Positions 23,502 to 31,072 are shown, counted from the first letter of the stretch. The stretch is DNA of 64,000 nucleotides from Massilioclostridium coli (GCF_900095865.1 NZ_FMIZ01000006.1:1-64000), one strand, 5' to 3'. Translations and numbers: made by a program. The notes: generated from the sequence alone by a model not told the origin.

Positions 23502-24761
23502 CTAAATTCCTCCTTTGATGGAACTATATCTTGCCCTTCTGCTAAATCGTTCGACTGCGTACCGCATAGCATCCATTAAATGGTTAAAATCATCTATAGG
23601 TTGGTTGATACTGTTTCCAAATTTGTCTTTATCCCAGGTGTAGTTGCTGATCTCTGTCAGGAAATTTACACATCGGGGGTGGATAATGATTTCAAAATCC
23701 TGTATGTACTGGATACCGTAAGAAATGCTGTCTTTCCCTTTCACTGCTGGTTGAATCCTTAGCCCGTATCTGCGTAGTTCATCATTTGACTTTGGTTCTG
23801 CGGAATCCGCGATGATAGTTTCTTTGGAATATCCCGCTAATTGTATTTCCTCAAATATTTTGCGGTTGCTCATCCCTTTTTGATAGATTTCATCCCAAAT
23901 GTATAGCTTCTTTTGATGTTCATCTAAAAATCCAATGAAAAAAGCGGTTGGATCATTGGTATAGCCATAATCCAGCCCGCTGATTGTAGTCAGTTCCTTT
24001 ATTTCATCTAATGTAAACGCTTGTTCTTTCCAATTTTCATAAACAAGCCCATCTACAATACCCCAGTTTCCAAGCCCTGCAACCTGGTATCTTCGAGGGT
24101 TATTTTTCTTCATGGTTTCAAAGACTTTTAAATCTGATTTATCCAGCCATTCATTGCACATGTAATTTGTTGTCATAGCAAGGACTTCATCGTCTGGGTT
24201 ATCAAAAAACCGTTTTTTCAGCCAGTGTTTTTCATTCCATGGGTTAAAGGTAATGGTAATCTGCTTAAACAGCCCTGTTTCTTCTGGGATGGCCCCACGA
24301 ATGGATTCATCCAGCATGTTGAAATCGGATTCATTGGTAATCTCGTAAGATTCCTCTACCCACGCCCAGCATAGATAACCAGTCTTTACCGTGATGGATG
24401 TTACTTTCAGTGGATCATCCAACCCTCTAAAATAGATTTTCTGACCGGTTGGCTTGTAGGTCATTTCTAGAGGGGATTCTTTAATTTCCCAATAGGCTTG
24501 TACCTGCAAGCGGTTAATTGCCCATTGCAATTCTGTGAAACAGGAATCTTTTAGGGTCCTGTATACCTTTCGGACTACTAATAGGTTTGCTCCTGGGTAT
24601 TTCATCATATTGGTGATAAACCATAGGGCTGTTGTCTTACTCTTTTTGGATGCACGGCTGCCTTTACAAACCCTGTAGCGGCCTTTGAACTTCCAAAAAT
24701 CTCTATAGCCTTTTCCGACTACCTTCGGAAGGCTGATAACGATTTTATTCTTCAAGTTCAT
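23502..24761 (-). CDS. terL: Terminase large subunit (PBSX-like)
   Basis: A 419-residue packaging motor. The Walker A-like region is CKGSRASKKSKTTALWF (about residues 32-48), the Walker B region is LCWAWVEESYEI, and the nuclease domain contains ISGLDYGYTNDPTAF and IIADSAEPKSNDELRRYG, with a C-terminal DDFNHLMDAMRYAVE acidic motif. These are the classical ATPase and RNase H-like nuclease signatures of PBSX-type TerL. It overlaps the small subunit gene by 17 bases. Confidence 0.96.
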   Translation of the reverse strand: MNLKNKIVISLPKVVGKGYRDFWKFKGRYRVCKGSRASKKSKTTALWFITNMMKYPGANLLVVRKVYRTLKDSCFTELQWAINRLQVQAYWEIKESPLEMTYKPTGQKIYFRGLDDPLKVTSITVKTGYLCWAWVEESYEITNESDFNMLDESIRGAIPEETGLFKQITITFNPWNEKHWLKKRFFDNPDDEVLAMTTNYMCNEWLDKSDLKVFETMKKNNPRRYQVAGLGNWGIVDGLVYENWKEQAFTLDEIKELTTISGLDYGYTNDPTAFFIGFLDEHQKKLYIWDEIYQKGMSNRKIFEEIQLAGYSKETIIADSAEPKSNDELRRYGLRIQPAVKGKDSISYGIQYIQDFEIIIHPRCVNFLTEISNYTWDKDKFGNSINQPIDDFNHLMDAMRYAVERFSRRARYSSIKGGI

Positions 24762-25236
24762 CTTCCCCTGTTATGACAATAGGGATGGCTCCATCAATAT
24801 TGATGTTGTCCTTGAATATCCCAAAACGTTTGCCCAGAAGTTCAGCTGCTTTGTTCGCGTCTGATAGTTTAGCAGGGATTTCTACAATCTGAGGGGTTTC
24901 CTTTTTTATTGTCTGTTTCCTTGGTATCCCTCTTTCATCTGGAACATAGTTTGAGATTTCATCCGTTAAAGTGACAACGATATATTCTTTCTTTTCCCTG
25001 CGCATTACGGCGGTAAGGTATTCCATGATTTCTGTAATATCCGCAATCTTATCAGACCTAATTTTTTCCAACGTATCTTCTATATATTTCTTGATGTTAG
25101 CATTTGTTAGCAATCTACTTGCGTTTGTTCTAGCTGTTTCATCTTTCTTGATATTCGGATATGCCGCTTTGTAAGCCCTTGTGGCATTACAATCAATCAG
25201 ATATTCTTCACAAAATCGTTTTTGTTTTTCTGTCAC
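24745..25236 (-). CDS. terS: Terminase small subunit
   Basis: A 163-residue DNA-recognition subunit of the Terminase_2 family: MTEKQKRFCEEYLIDCNATR, AYKAAYPNIK and RTNASRLLTNANIKKYIE. The start is GTG with GAGAGG about 8 nt upstream. A terminator-like hairpin lies just upstream at 25262-25294, so expression needs read-through or its own promoter. Confidence 0.93.
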   Translation of the reverse strand: MTEKQKRFCEEYLIDCNATRAYKAAYPNIKKDETARTNASRLLTNANIKKYIEDTLEKIRSDKIADITEIMEYLTAVMRREKKEYIVVTLTDEISNYVPDERGIPRKQTIKKETPQIVEIPAKLSDANKAAELLGKRFGIFKDNINIDGAIPIVITGEDELEE

Positions 25237-25261
25237 GCAAGCTCACCTCTCTTTGTAAAAT

Positions 25262-25294
25262 AAAAAGCAAAGGATAAGTAATCCTCTGCTTTTT
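25262..25294 (-). terminator. Terminator or attenuator between tRNA genes and terminase
   Basis: Complementary arms AAAAAGCA...AGGAT and ATCCT...TGCTTTTT form an interrupted 13-bp stem; on the minus strand it is followed by TTTTTATTTT. Placed after the two tRNA-type genes and before terS, it may let the phage make tRNAs without late structural genes until antitermination occurs. Confidence 0.6.
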
Positions 25295-25335
25295 GTGGTG
25301 TTATGGTATGAGTATTTGTTGGATGCCTTTAAGGC

Positions 25336-25416
25336 TGGTAGGACAAGTGGGAATCGAACCCGCTGCAGGAATAACATATACCCCGTAAAAATATGTTTTC
25401 TGCATCCAATTGTCCC
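25336..25416 (-). tRNA. tRNA-like gene lacking a normal D arm
   Basis: 81 nt with encoded CCA (25336-25338). The acceptor stem GGGACAA/TTGTCCT and a T arm with GGTTCGATTCC are clear. The middle does not fold into D and anticodon arms. Instead TGCAG pairs with CTGCA and CATAT with ATATG, giving one long hairpin with loop TTTTACGGGGT. If forced into a cloverleaf the anticodon would be UAC (Val). It could be a divergent phage tRNA, a decayed one, or a tRNA-like structure. Confidence 0.5.
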
Positions 25417-25420
25417 ATAT

Positions 25421-25444
25421 TAGCCCGCTATAATCAACGGGCTA
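25421..25444 (-). repeat. Hairpin immediately upstream of the tRNA-like gene
   Basis: TAGCCCG (25421-25427) pairs with CGGGCTA (25438-25444). Only ATAT separates the hairpin from the first G of the tRNA-like gene. The same arrangement precedes tRNA-Met, which suggests a shared processing or insertion signal. Confidence 0.6.
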
Positions 25445-25510
25445 AAAAAGGAAAATAAAAATATGAAAATCGGGTACAGCGTTGACTTCATGCGGTTTCC
25501 GCTGCATATC

Positions 25511-25526
25511 CCGCCCAAACGGGCGG
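25511..25526 (-). repeat. GC-rich hairpin between the two tRNA-type genes
   Basis: CCGCCC (25511-25516) pairs with GGGCGG (25521-25526) around four bases. On the minus strand it is followed by GATATG and then about 60 bases containing a further short stem (CAGCG/CGCTG). This may be the remnant of a third unit of the hairpin-ATAT-tRNA type, but no tRNA is recognisable there. Confidence 0.45.
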
Positions 25527-25556
25527 TAGAATAAAGGAAAAAGTCAGTGAGGACAA

Positions 25557-25633
25557 TGGTGGGCTTTCCAGGGATTGAACCCGGAGCCTTCCGGTTATGA
25601 GCCGGATGCTCTAACCAATTGAGTTAAAAGCCC
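25557..25633 (-). tRNA. tRNA-Met (CAU), possibly tRNA-Ile2
   Basis: A 77-nt canonical cloverleaf: acceptor GGGCTTT/AAAGCCC, anticodon loop CTCATAA with CAU, T arm CCGGG-TTCAATC-CCTGG, discriminator A and encoded CCA. A CAU anticodon can serve elongator Met or, if the C is modified to lysidine, Ile (AUA); the sequence alone does not decide. It lies in the late operon leader upstream of terminase. Confidence 0.93.
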
Positions 25634-25638
25634 ATATT

Positions 25639-25663
25639 ACCCGCCGCATTGGGGCTGGCGGGT
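25639..25663 (-). repeat. Hairpin immediately upstream of tRNA-Met
   Basis: ACCCGCC (25639-25645) pairs with GGCGGGT (25657-25663). AATAT links it to the first base of the tRNA. It parallels the hairpin upstream of the tRNA-like gene. Confidence 0.6.
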
Positions 25664-25716
25664 TAAAACTAACTAAGGAGGATTTCGGTGTTTCATCCAT
25701 GTTCCCTATAATAGCA

Positions 25717-25745
25717 ATTATACTACATATAGGTGATTAAGTCAA
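25717..25745 (-). promoter_or_regulatory. Strong promoter of the tRNA/late operon
   Basis: On the minus strand TTGACT (25740-25745), 17-base spacer, TATAAT (25717-25722). Transcription would start near 25710, about 75 bases before tRNA-Met. It is the only strong minus-strand promoter I see between the DUF1492-like regulator and terminase. The intergenic stretch 25237-25769 otherwise holds only the two tRNA-type genes and hairpins. Confidence 0.8.
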
Positions 25746-25769
25746 TAGTAAATACAATATTTTGTGTTT

Positions 25770-26177
25770 TTATTTAAACTCTTTTAATGCTTTTTTGTGT
25801 ATGTATTGCCTTGCGTGGTTTTTGCTTACACCTAATTTTCTAGCAATCGCTGCCCATGTCATAAACTTTATGTATTTGCACCTTAACAAGATTCTGCACT
25901 CCCTTGTGGGACATTGTTTAATCCGTTCCAACAGTTCTTTTTTTATTGCTTCTTTCTGGTCTATCAGTCGATTGACTTCCTCTTGCGCTGCCTGTACTCT
26001 CTCTATCCCTAATTCAATTTTATTGTGTTTACCATTCCCGCTAGGCAAGCCGGAATAATTGATAGCAGTGCTGTTTAATGCAGCAATAGCTTCAATCCGT
26101 TCCTCGTCTGCTTTTTTGATTTGTTCCTCCAATGTTCTAAGCTGTAGTAGGCATTGTTTTTTATCTGCTGTCGTCAT
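25770..26177 (-). CDS. Phage sigma-like late regulator (DUF1492/ArpU-like)
   Basis: A 135-residue protein with a long N-terminal coiled coil (residues 5-85) and a C-terminal sigma-70 region 4-like helix-turn-helix: RILLRCKYIKFMTWAAIARK then LGVSKNHARQYIHKKAL. Proteins of this type close the early operon of many Firmicute phages and control late transcription. It is located right before the tRNA and packaging genes, as expected of that role. Confidence 0.82.
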   Translation of the reverse strand: MTTADKKQCLLQLRTLEEQIKKADEERIEAIAALNSTAINYSGLPSGNGKHNKIELGIERVQAAQEEVNRLIDQKEAIKKELLERIKQCPTRECRILLRCKYIKFMTWAAIARKLGVSKNHARQYIHKKALKEFK

Positions 26178-26325
26178 CGATTTGCTCCTTTTGATTCTTT
26201 CGCCTTTCTTTTAGTCCGTGATAAATCGTGCAGATTAGGGCAACGGTACAGCTGCCAAAGATCGTGCCGCACAATACCAGAGTGACAACAGCCCATAATG
26301 GGGATATTATGTATTCATTCAGCAT
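26161..26325 (-). CDS. Small phage membrane protein
   Basis: A 54-residue protein with one transmembrane segment (about residues 8-32, ending GSCTVALICTIYHGL) and a charged tail (KERRKNQKEQIDDD). The ATG at 26323-26325 has GAGG about 6 nt upstream and lies within the last codons of the Tad2-like gene. It overlaps the next gene too, so it is part of a coupled trio. The function is unknown. Confidence 0.6.
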   Translation of the reverse strand: MLNEYIISPLWAVVTLVLCGTIFGSCTVALICTIYHGLKERRKNQKEQIDDDSR

Positions 26326-26827
26326 TTTCTTCCTCTTTATAAAACACCCAATCATCCGCTAACATATCTGCTTGTGATGCAAGCCATCCCATCTGTATAC
26401 CAGATGTTCCAACAAAAGCGATAGCATAATTCCCAATCGCCCGATGATTGCAATTTGTGACCACTCCGTCCGGAGAAATATAGCTAATGTTCTTTGCTAG
26501 TTCGATATGTTGGTTTTTGCCGTTCCAGCCTAAGCGTTTTACCTTAAATCCTCGTTTTATATACTTGATTGCATCGCCAAAACCAAACGCAGGAACGCCA
26601 CCTAGAATTGAGCAATTTTCTCCATCCGCCGAGATCCATTCATCAGAAAGCACGTTATGTAGCGTAGACTCTACGTTTTCTGTTTCTCTGATATCTATTC
26701 TTTGATGGTCCTTCGTATACACGATAATTGTATTGGTATCATTGTCCCAACACCAATATCCACCCCACGATGGGAGTTTCATTGGAATACCTTTTTTCAT
26801 CTGTCTTAACGCTTTTGTAAAATTCAT
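26315..26827 (-). CDS. Tad2-like anti-Thoeris protein with two DUF2829 units
   Basis: A 170-residue protein. Residues 82-165 match the DUF2829/Tad2 fold: FGFGDAIKYIKRGFKVKRLG, WNGKNQHIELA, and MGWLASQADMLADDWVF at the end. Residues 1-70 look like a diverged second copy (MNFTKALRQMKKGIPMKLPSW ... LSDEWISADG). Tad2 proteins bind and sequester the cyclic ADP-ribose-type signal of Thoeris defence, and some bind other cyclic nucleotides. Position near the end of the early operon suits an anti-defence gene. Whether this copy binds a signal is not known. Confidence 0.8.
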   Translation of the reverse strand: MNFTKALRQMKKGIPMKLPSWGGYWCWDNDTNTIIVYTKDHQRIDIRETENVESTLHNVLSDEWISADGENCSILGGVPAFGFGDAIKYIKRGFKVKRLGWNGKNQHIELAKNISYISPDGVVTNCNHRAIGNYAIAFVGTSGIQMGWLASQADMLADDWVFYKEEENAE

Positions 26828-26836
26828 AATAACACC

Positions 26837-27199
26837 TCAATTATTCTCAACTTCTACTGTGATTTCCGTTCTTGGATAATTTTTGTCATAGTGCCCATTC
26901 AGCTGTAGCTGAATGCAGCTGAATGAATCATCTTGGATAATACTACTCTTAACCAATCCATCCAAAATCATTTTACCCGCATAATTGTCCGGGTCATGCC
27001 GCCGCCTATCGCCAAAATAATACGTCAATGTTACTTTGGCGTAGGGAATTGGCCCTTGTGGTCTTGGCTTGCAAAGTAAAGCAATCAAATCCGCCCAGCG
27101 TTTTTTCTCTGTTTGGTATTCCCATCGGGCGTTACGTCCGATATATTTGTTATTGCTAGGCGGGATTTCTGGGATTATGTATTTATATTTCTGGCACAT
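26837..27199 (-). CDS. RusA-family Holliday junction resolvase
   Basis: A 120-residue endonuclease that cuts branched DNA before packaging. The family motifs are PEIPPSNNKYIGRNARWEYQ at the N-terminus and RRHDPDNYAGKMILDGLVKS with the catalytic Asp residues, then IIQDDSF. The start at 27197-27199 gives the usual RusA length; the longer frame to 27283 overlaps the upstream gene. It begins within the last codons of the replication gene. Confidence 0.92.
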   Translation of the reverse strand: MCQKYKYIIPEIPPSNNKYIGRNARWEYQTEKKRWADLIALLCKPRPQGPIPYAKVTLTYYFGDRRRHDPDNYAGKMILDGLVKSSIIQDDSFSCIQLQLNGHYDKNYPRTEITVEVENN

Positions 27200-27926
27200 A
27201 CATACCTCGTTTCGCAAGTTCTTCCAGATCATAGGACGGCGGTGTGCCGCCAAATGTTCCGGTGTCCTCCGGCTTATTATCATAATTGCCGTCCAGGATT
27301 TTAGCTATATTGGCATCTTTGATCATCCAGTCAAAGTTAGCAGTCCAATCCCTTGCATTCTTACCACGCAGGAAATCACTGCTTTGAGCTTTCTCAAACG
27401 CCTTCTTGAAATCATCCAAGGTAACACCACTGTTAAGCCTAGCGTTAACAGCCCTTTTGCGGGAATCTGATAATTTCGTACAGCGTGGGTAAGATACGCA
27501 AATCTGGTTATATAGCTCCATCACCTGATTAGCAAGGGAGGGGGAACAGGGGGAAATATTACCCCCTTGTATAGTATTTGTCTTTGTCTTATTCTTTGTA
27601 TTTGTCTTTTTCTTTGTCTTAGTATCGTTCGTATCATCAGAAATACAGTCGTATACGTCCGTATTATTTGTATTCCATCGTTTGGAAATATTCTCCTTAC
27701 CCTGTTGGCATTTTTTATCATATGCTTTCCGGTCCCGGTCAATTTGTGCTGAGAGGAAAGAAAACGCCATTTGTGAAGCAGGGTCTAATTCTGGGGCGAT
27801 TCCATATTCTGCGTAGTCGAACAACGCTAGCAACAACTTTCCTCGTTGTTCATCTGTAAGCAGTTCTAAATGTTGCCTACAGTCAAAGAACAGCATGATA
27901 AAATTGAAACGTTTCTTTTCAGCCAT
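27183..27926 (-). CDS. Phage replication protein (DUF6291-like N-terminus)
   Basis: A 247-residue protein. Residues 1-90 resemble the DUF6291 domain (FNFIMLFFDCRQHLELLTDE, AFSFLSAQIDRDRKAYDKKC) seen in phage replication initiators. A low-complexity Thr/Lys/Asn linker (about 95-120) joins a C-terminal helical domain (LNSGVTLDDFKKAFEKAQSS; NARDWTANFDWMIKDANIAK) similar to the DnaD/replisome-organiser tail. Position between SSB and RusA supports a replication role. The helicase loader is not obvious elsewhere, so host DnaB is presumably recruited directly. Confidence 0.78.
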   Translation of the reverse strand: MAEKKRFNFIMLFFDCRQHLELLTDEQRGKLLLALFDYAEYGIAPELDPASQMAFSFLSAQIDRDRKAYDKKCQQGKENISKRWNTNNTDVYDCISDDTNDTKTKKKTNTKNKTKTNTIQGGNISPCSPSLANQVMELYNQICVSYPRCTKLSDSRKRAVNARLNSGVTLDDFKKAFEKAQSSDFLRGKNARDWTANFDWMIKDANIAKILDGNYDNKPEDTGTFGGTPPSYDLEELAKRGMYVPEI

Positions 27927-27937
27927 TCTATCACCTC

Positions 27938-28396
27938 CTAGAATGGCAAATCATCATCAGGCATTCCAATTTCCTCAAAACCGTCCAGACTATCGAAAGG
28001 CTTTATATTTGGGCTGGATTGATTATCAGGCTGGCTATTGTCTTTGGTTACATTGCCGTTAGTCGCCTGTCTATTATCGTTGCTTTTGCCGCCGCAGAAA
28101 CATACACGTCTTGCTATTACCTCAAACGCAATGCGGTTGTTCCCGTTCTTATCTTCGTAAGGTCTTGTTTGGATACATCCTTCCAAAGCGATCATTTGCC
28201 CCTTACTAAAGTATTTGCTGACAAACTCTGCCGTCTGTCTCCATGCAACAATGTTGATAAAATCTGCCTGTTGGTTGCCATCTTTGGAATATGGGCGGTC
28301 AACTGCGATACAAAAGGACAATACCGAAACGCCGTTGTAGGTTTGTTTCAATTCAGGGTCGGCGGTAAGCCGGCCCATTAAGGATACATTATTCAT
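27938..28396 (-). CDS. ssb: Single-stranded DNA-binding protein
   Basis: A 152-residue SSB. The OB fold is clear (NVSLMGRLTADPELKQTYNG; VSVLSFCIAVDRPY; FINIVAWRQTAEFVSKYF), followed by a flexible N/Q/S-rich tail and the terminal DDDLPF peptide used to recruit partners. ATG 28394-28396 is preferred, with AGGTGG 5 nt upstream; a GTG at 28405 is possible. It overlaps the recT gene by 8 bases, a normal recombination operon. Confidence 0.95.
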   Translation of the reverse strand: MNNVSLMGRLTADPELKQTYNGVSVLSFCIAVDRPYSKDGNQQADFINIVAWRQTAEFVSKYFSKGQMIALEGCIQTRPYEDKNGNNRIAFEVIARRVCFCGGKSNDNRQATNGNVTKDNSQPDNQSSPNIKPFDSLDGFEEIGMPDDDLPF

Positions 28397-29234
28397 CTGG
28401 TCCACCTACCACTTCCCCAGTTGATTTATCAACGGTGACTACATCGTCAATCACAACTGCTTCCGTTTCAGGTGTATTTTGGGAAACTGTGATTGTACTT
28501 CCATCAAAAGCAACAGCCTTTTCAATTGCTGTGGATTCCATTGGCTCAATTGACATTGGGGCATACTTTAATGCTTTAATCAATACAGTCTTCAGCGCCA
28601 TACTGACATAATGGTCGGACCAGGGACCAAATACATTTCCGCTTTTATCCCTAGATTTCGTGAATTTATCCCGGTGGCGGTTTACTTGATCTTTTGTCAT
28701 TACCGCAAATCCACGCCCACCTCCATGTAAGGTATAGTAGGCGTAGAAATGGGTAATCTTTTCAGGGTCATCCTCCCCGCAGGGGATATGTACCAGCTTT
28801 TCATCGAACCCATAGGAATACTCGAATTTATCCCCTTCGTATACTTCATGGGCCGCTATAGTCTGGACCTGTCCGCTTCTGCGGGCTAGTTCAATCAACC
28901 CTTTATAACCCACTTGTAGCTGCGCTTCCATCTGCTTTGTCTTGCCGTTATAAAATGGCACGATATATGCGTGTCCTATCAGATTAGGCTCTAACCCCAA
29001 TGAAGCGGAAGCGATGATTGCGCCCACGATTGTTTCCACAGAACACTGCTGTAGCTTCTCATTCCGTGTCAGGGCGTTTAATGCCACACGGCACAGCCGT
29101 TCTGGTGTAACTCCCCGGGGTACAATATTTTTAATTGCCTTAAATTGTGCGTTCAGCTGCTGCTTCACCACATTTGTCAATGGATTTGCTGGTTTTGATT
29201 CTATACTTTGCTTTAGGCTTGTATTCGTTGCCAT
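28389..29234 (-). CDS. recT: RecT single-strand annealing protein
   Basis: A 281-residue annealing recombinase. Hallmarks are RVALNALTRNEKLQQCSVET, IIASASLGLEPNLIGHAYIV, MEAQLQVGYKGLIELARRSG and GPWSDHYVSMALKTVLIKAL. It acts with the YqaJ exonuclease encoded directly upstream to recombine phage DNA. The C-terminal 50 residues are acidic and flexible. Confidence 0.96.
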   Translation of the reverse strand: MATNTSLKQSIESKPANPLTNVVKQQLNAQFKAIKNIVPRGVTPERLCRVALNALTRNEKLQQCSVETIVGAIIASASLGLEPNLIGHAYIVPFYNGKTKQMEAQLQVGYKGLIELARRSGQVQTIAAHEVYEGDKFEYSYGFDEKLVHIPCGEDDPEKITHFYAYYTLHGGGRGFAVMTKDQVNRHRDKFTKSRDKSGNVFGPWSDHYVSMALKTVLIKALKYAPMSIEPMESTAIEKAVAFDGSTITVSQNTPETEAVVIDDVVTVDKSTGEVVGGPDE

Positions 29235-30164
29235 TTATTTTACCTCCTTCAATAAGAAACGCCTAGTTGTGCTTGCCTTGCACACATTACTATAAACTTC
29301 TGGATATTTTTCTTTTAGCTTTTTACTGTCCACAACGTTCCTAGTGGATGATTTATAGCTTACTTTGTATTCTGCCCCCAGAGCGTAACTGCTGTCTTTC
29401 ATTTTTTGTTTGATTCTTGTCTGTAGTTCTGTGATCTGGCCCTCAATAGCGGATTTGGATTCCATCAGCTGGGACAAGATACGCAGCTGGTTTTCATCCT
29501 CATCGTCCAGGTTGATAACCCCACCAGAATCAATAGGGTACATGATTTCCAGCGCTTTTTTGCTTGCTTTATCCGCTGCTGGCGGTATCCCTTTCTGGAC
29601 AAAGTTCAGCCAGAAATCCTTTTCTTTTTCTATAATAATAGAAATCAGTTCTTCGTCCCTCTGGATTTCTTTCCATGTAAATTGATTCCCGCCGATTAGG
29701 ACGGCTATGTACATCTTTTCAAACCCCATAACAGCCATATAATGTTGGCATTGTAAAATATATGATGGGGGGATCTCTTCGCCATCCCACTGCCTTTTTC
29801 CATAGGCATTTGTTGTCTTGCATTCCAATCCAGCGTTTTCCCCAATAACGATACGGTCCACATCCGCAACCATCCAGGGATATTCTTCACTGCGGAACAT
29901 AAAGTTAGAGTTCCGCACCTTTTTCCCTGTGCGTTTGGAAAACTCCTTCGCTACGATATCTTCCAGAATGTTCCCCCAATACATATATTCGTTTTCTTCA
30001 TTCTGGGGAAGTTTGTTGAGCTTATCCAGGTAGATATCAAGGATACCAGCCCAGGGGTTAAACCCCATAATCGCCCCAACATCAGAGCCGCCAACGCCAG
30101 TGTGCCGGAGGTCAAGCCACTGTTCTCGAGACAACCCCGCCTTTGATATTTTAGTATTCATCAT
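29235..30164 (-). CDS. YqaJ-family phage exonuclease
   Basis: A 309-residue lambda-exonuclease-like nuclease. Visible motifs are WLDLRHTGVGGSDVGAIMGF, NPWAGILDIYLDKL, the catalytic region AGLECKTTNAYGKRQWDGEE and the bridge helix ILQCQHYMAVMGFEKMYIAV. It resects DNA ends to load RecT. One base separates it from recT. Confidence 0.95.
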   Translation of the reverse strand: MMNTKISKAGLSREQWLDLRHTGVGGSDVGAIMGFNPWAGILDIYLDKLNKLPQNEENEYMYWGNILEDIVAKEFSKRTGKKVRNSNFMFRSEEYPWMVADVDRIVIGENAGLECKTTNAYGKRQWDGEEIPPSYILQCQHYMAVMGFEKMYIAVLIGGNQFTWKEIQRDEELISIIIEKEKDFWLNFVQKGIPPAADKASKKALEIMYPIDSGGVINLDDEDENQLRILSQLMESKSAIEGQITELQTRIKQKMKDSSYALGAEYKVSYKSSTRNVVDSKKLKEKYPEVYSNVCKASTTRRFLLKEVK

Positions 30165-30297
30165 AAATACCCTCCATCATTTCAGCTTGTTCCTGCTCCA
30201 TGCAATCAAGGCATACACGTCCCTCATAGGTCTGTCCACAGTTTGGGCAAATTTCCGTTTCCGACCAGTATCCATCTATCATTTGGTTCCATTCCAC
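30151..30297 (-). CDS. Small zinc-ribbon-like phage protein
   Basis: A 48-residue protein starting GTG at 30295-30297 behind AGGAGG at 7 nt, overlapping the start of the exonuclease gene. It holds two Cys pairs, CPNCGQTYEGRVCLDC, which suit a zinc knuckle, then an acidic tail (EQEQAEMMEGIYDEY). Its role is unknown; the ribosome binding site and Cys spacing support a real gene. Confidence 0.65.
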   Translation of the reverse strand: MEWNQMIDGYWSETEICPNCGQTYEGRVCLDCMEQEQAEMMEGIYDEY

Positions 30298-30398
30298 TTG
30301 ACATCCTCCTCATAGTGGGTTACAATAACAGTGTTGTATTTTGTTAATTGCTCTTGCATACGGTGCCAGCCGTTGCAGGAGCTTTTTTTATGCTGCAT
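30279..30398 (-). CDS. Putative 39-residue phage protein
   Basis: A short frame, MQHKKSSCNGWHRMQEQ and onward, starting inside the last codons of the upstream membrane protein gene and ending inside the next gene. A GAGG lies 9 nt upstream. It fills the only gap in this stretch of the operon, which favours coding, but composition alone cannot prove it. Confidence 0.4.
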   Translation of the reverse strand: MQHKKSSCNGWHRMQEQLTKYNTVIVTHYEEDVKWNGTK

Positions 30399-30621
30399 GG
30401 TTGTCGACCTCTTCTTTTGATTTTTTATGCAACCGGATTGCTTGTGCTATCCGTGGTATCCAGATAACAGCTGCTATCATTGCCATGCCGATACTACAAC
30501 GGATCAAGCATTCGCCAAATGATATTGCCAGGTTATCTGATGCCCCTAACGCACCTTGGATCAACAATACGCCAAAGACGATCAAGGCAACTTGTCCGGT
30601 TTTTATAATGATCTGTTTCAT
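30388..30621 (-). CDS. Small phage membrane protein
   Basis: A 77-residue protein with two hydrophobic segments (TGQVALIVFGVLLIQGALGA and LIRCSIGMAMIAAVIWIPRI) and a basic/acidic C-terminal tail. It overlaps its upstream neighbour by 4 bases. It could affect superinfection or host membrane functions; no family is recognised. Confidence 0.6.
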   Translation of the reverse strand: MKQIIIKTGQVALIVFGVLLIQGALGASDNLAISFGECLIRCSIGMAMIAAVIWIPRIAQAIRLHKKSKEEVDNHAA

Positions 30622-30860
30622 GCTTCCTCCTGATCCTGCGGCATGAAAAACACACGATACCCATCATTGTAGGATCTGTATATGTCTCTCAACACTCGTT
30701 TAGCCATAGATGATGTTCTGTATTCCCCCATAAGTACAGCGTAATCGGGATATTCACATGATATGCTGTAACGGTCGTTTCTTCGATCGTAGGTAATTTC
30801 AACGGTTTGCAATGTGTCCATATTTATAAGTTTCTCTTCATTTTGGCTGCATATTAGCAT
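30618..30860 (-). CDS. Small early phage protein
   Basis: An 80-residue protein with a beta-rich core (TVEITYDRRNDRYSISCEYP; YAVLMGEYRTSSMAKRVL; YRVFFMPQDQEEA). It overlaps the HTH gene upstream by 7 bases and the membrane protein gene downstream by 4. I do not recognise it. A second in-frame ATG 13 codons in is possible but lacks a better ribosome binding site. Confidence 0.6.
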   Translation of the reverse strand: MLICSQNEEKLINMDTLQTVEITYDRRNDRYSISCEYPDYAVLMGEYRTSSMAKRVLRDIYRSYNDGYRVFFMPQDQEEA

Positions 30861-31063
30861 TGTTTTCCACCCTCCAATCTAATTGGGCTTATATTGAGTG
30901 CCCGGGCTATTTTTTTGATTGTATCTTTGCTGGTATGCTGGGTTATGTTGTCCATAGCAAGTTGTATTGTTTTGCGTGATACTCCGCTATCTCTTTCCAA
31001 GTCTGCAACGGTCATTCCTTTGGACCTCATTGCATCCATCAATTTGTTTCCATCAATTTTCAT
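30854..31063 (-). CDS. XRE-family HTH regulator (Cro-like)
   Basis: A 69-residue single-domain regulator: LMDAMRSKGMTVADLERDSG then VSRKTIQLAMDN and KIARALNISPIRL. TAGGAGA precedes the ATG. It is the second of two small HTH genes opening the leftward early operon, so it may act as a Cro-like switch or early activator. Confidence 0.82.
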   Translation of the reverse strand: MKIDGNKLMDAMRSKGMTVADLERDSGVSRKTIQLAMDNITQHTSKDTIKKIARALNISPIRLEGGKQC

Positions 31064-31072
31064 TTTTTTCTC

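Noticed and set aside
25445..25556. A third tRNA between the two tRNA-type genes
   Set aside because: The hairpin and GATATG linker are present, but no acceptor or T arm can be formed in the following 60 bases.
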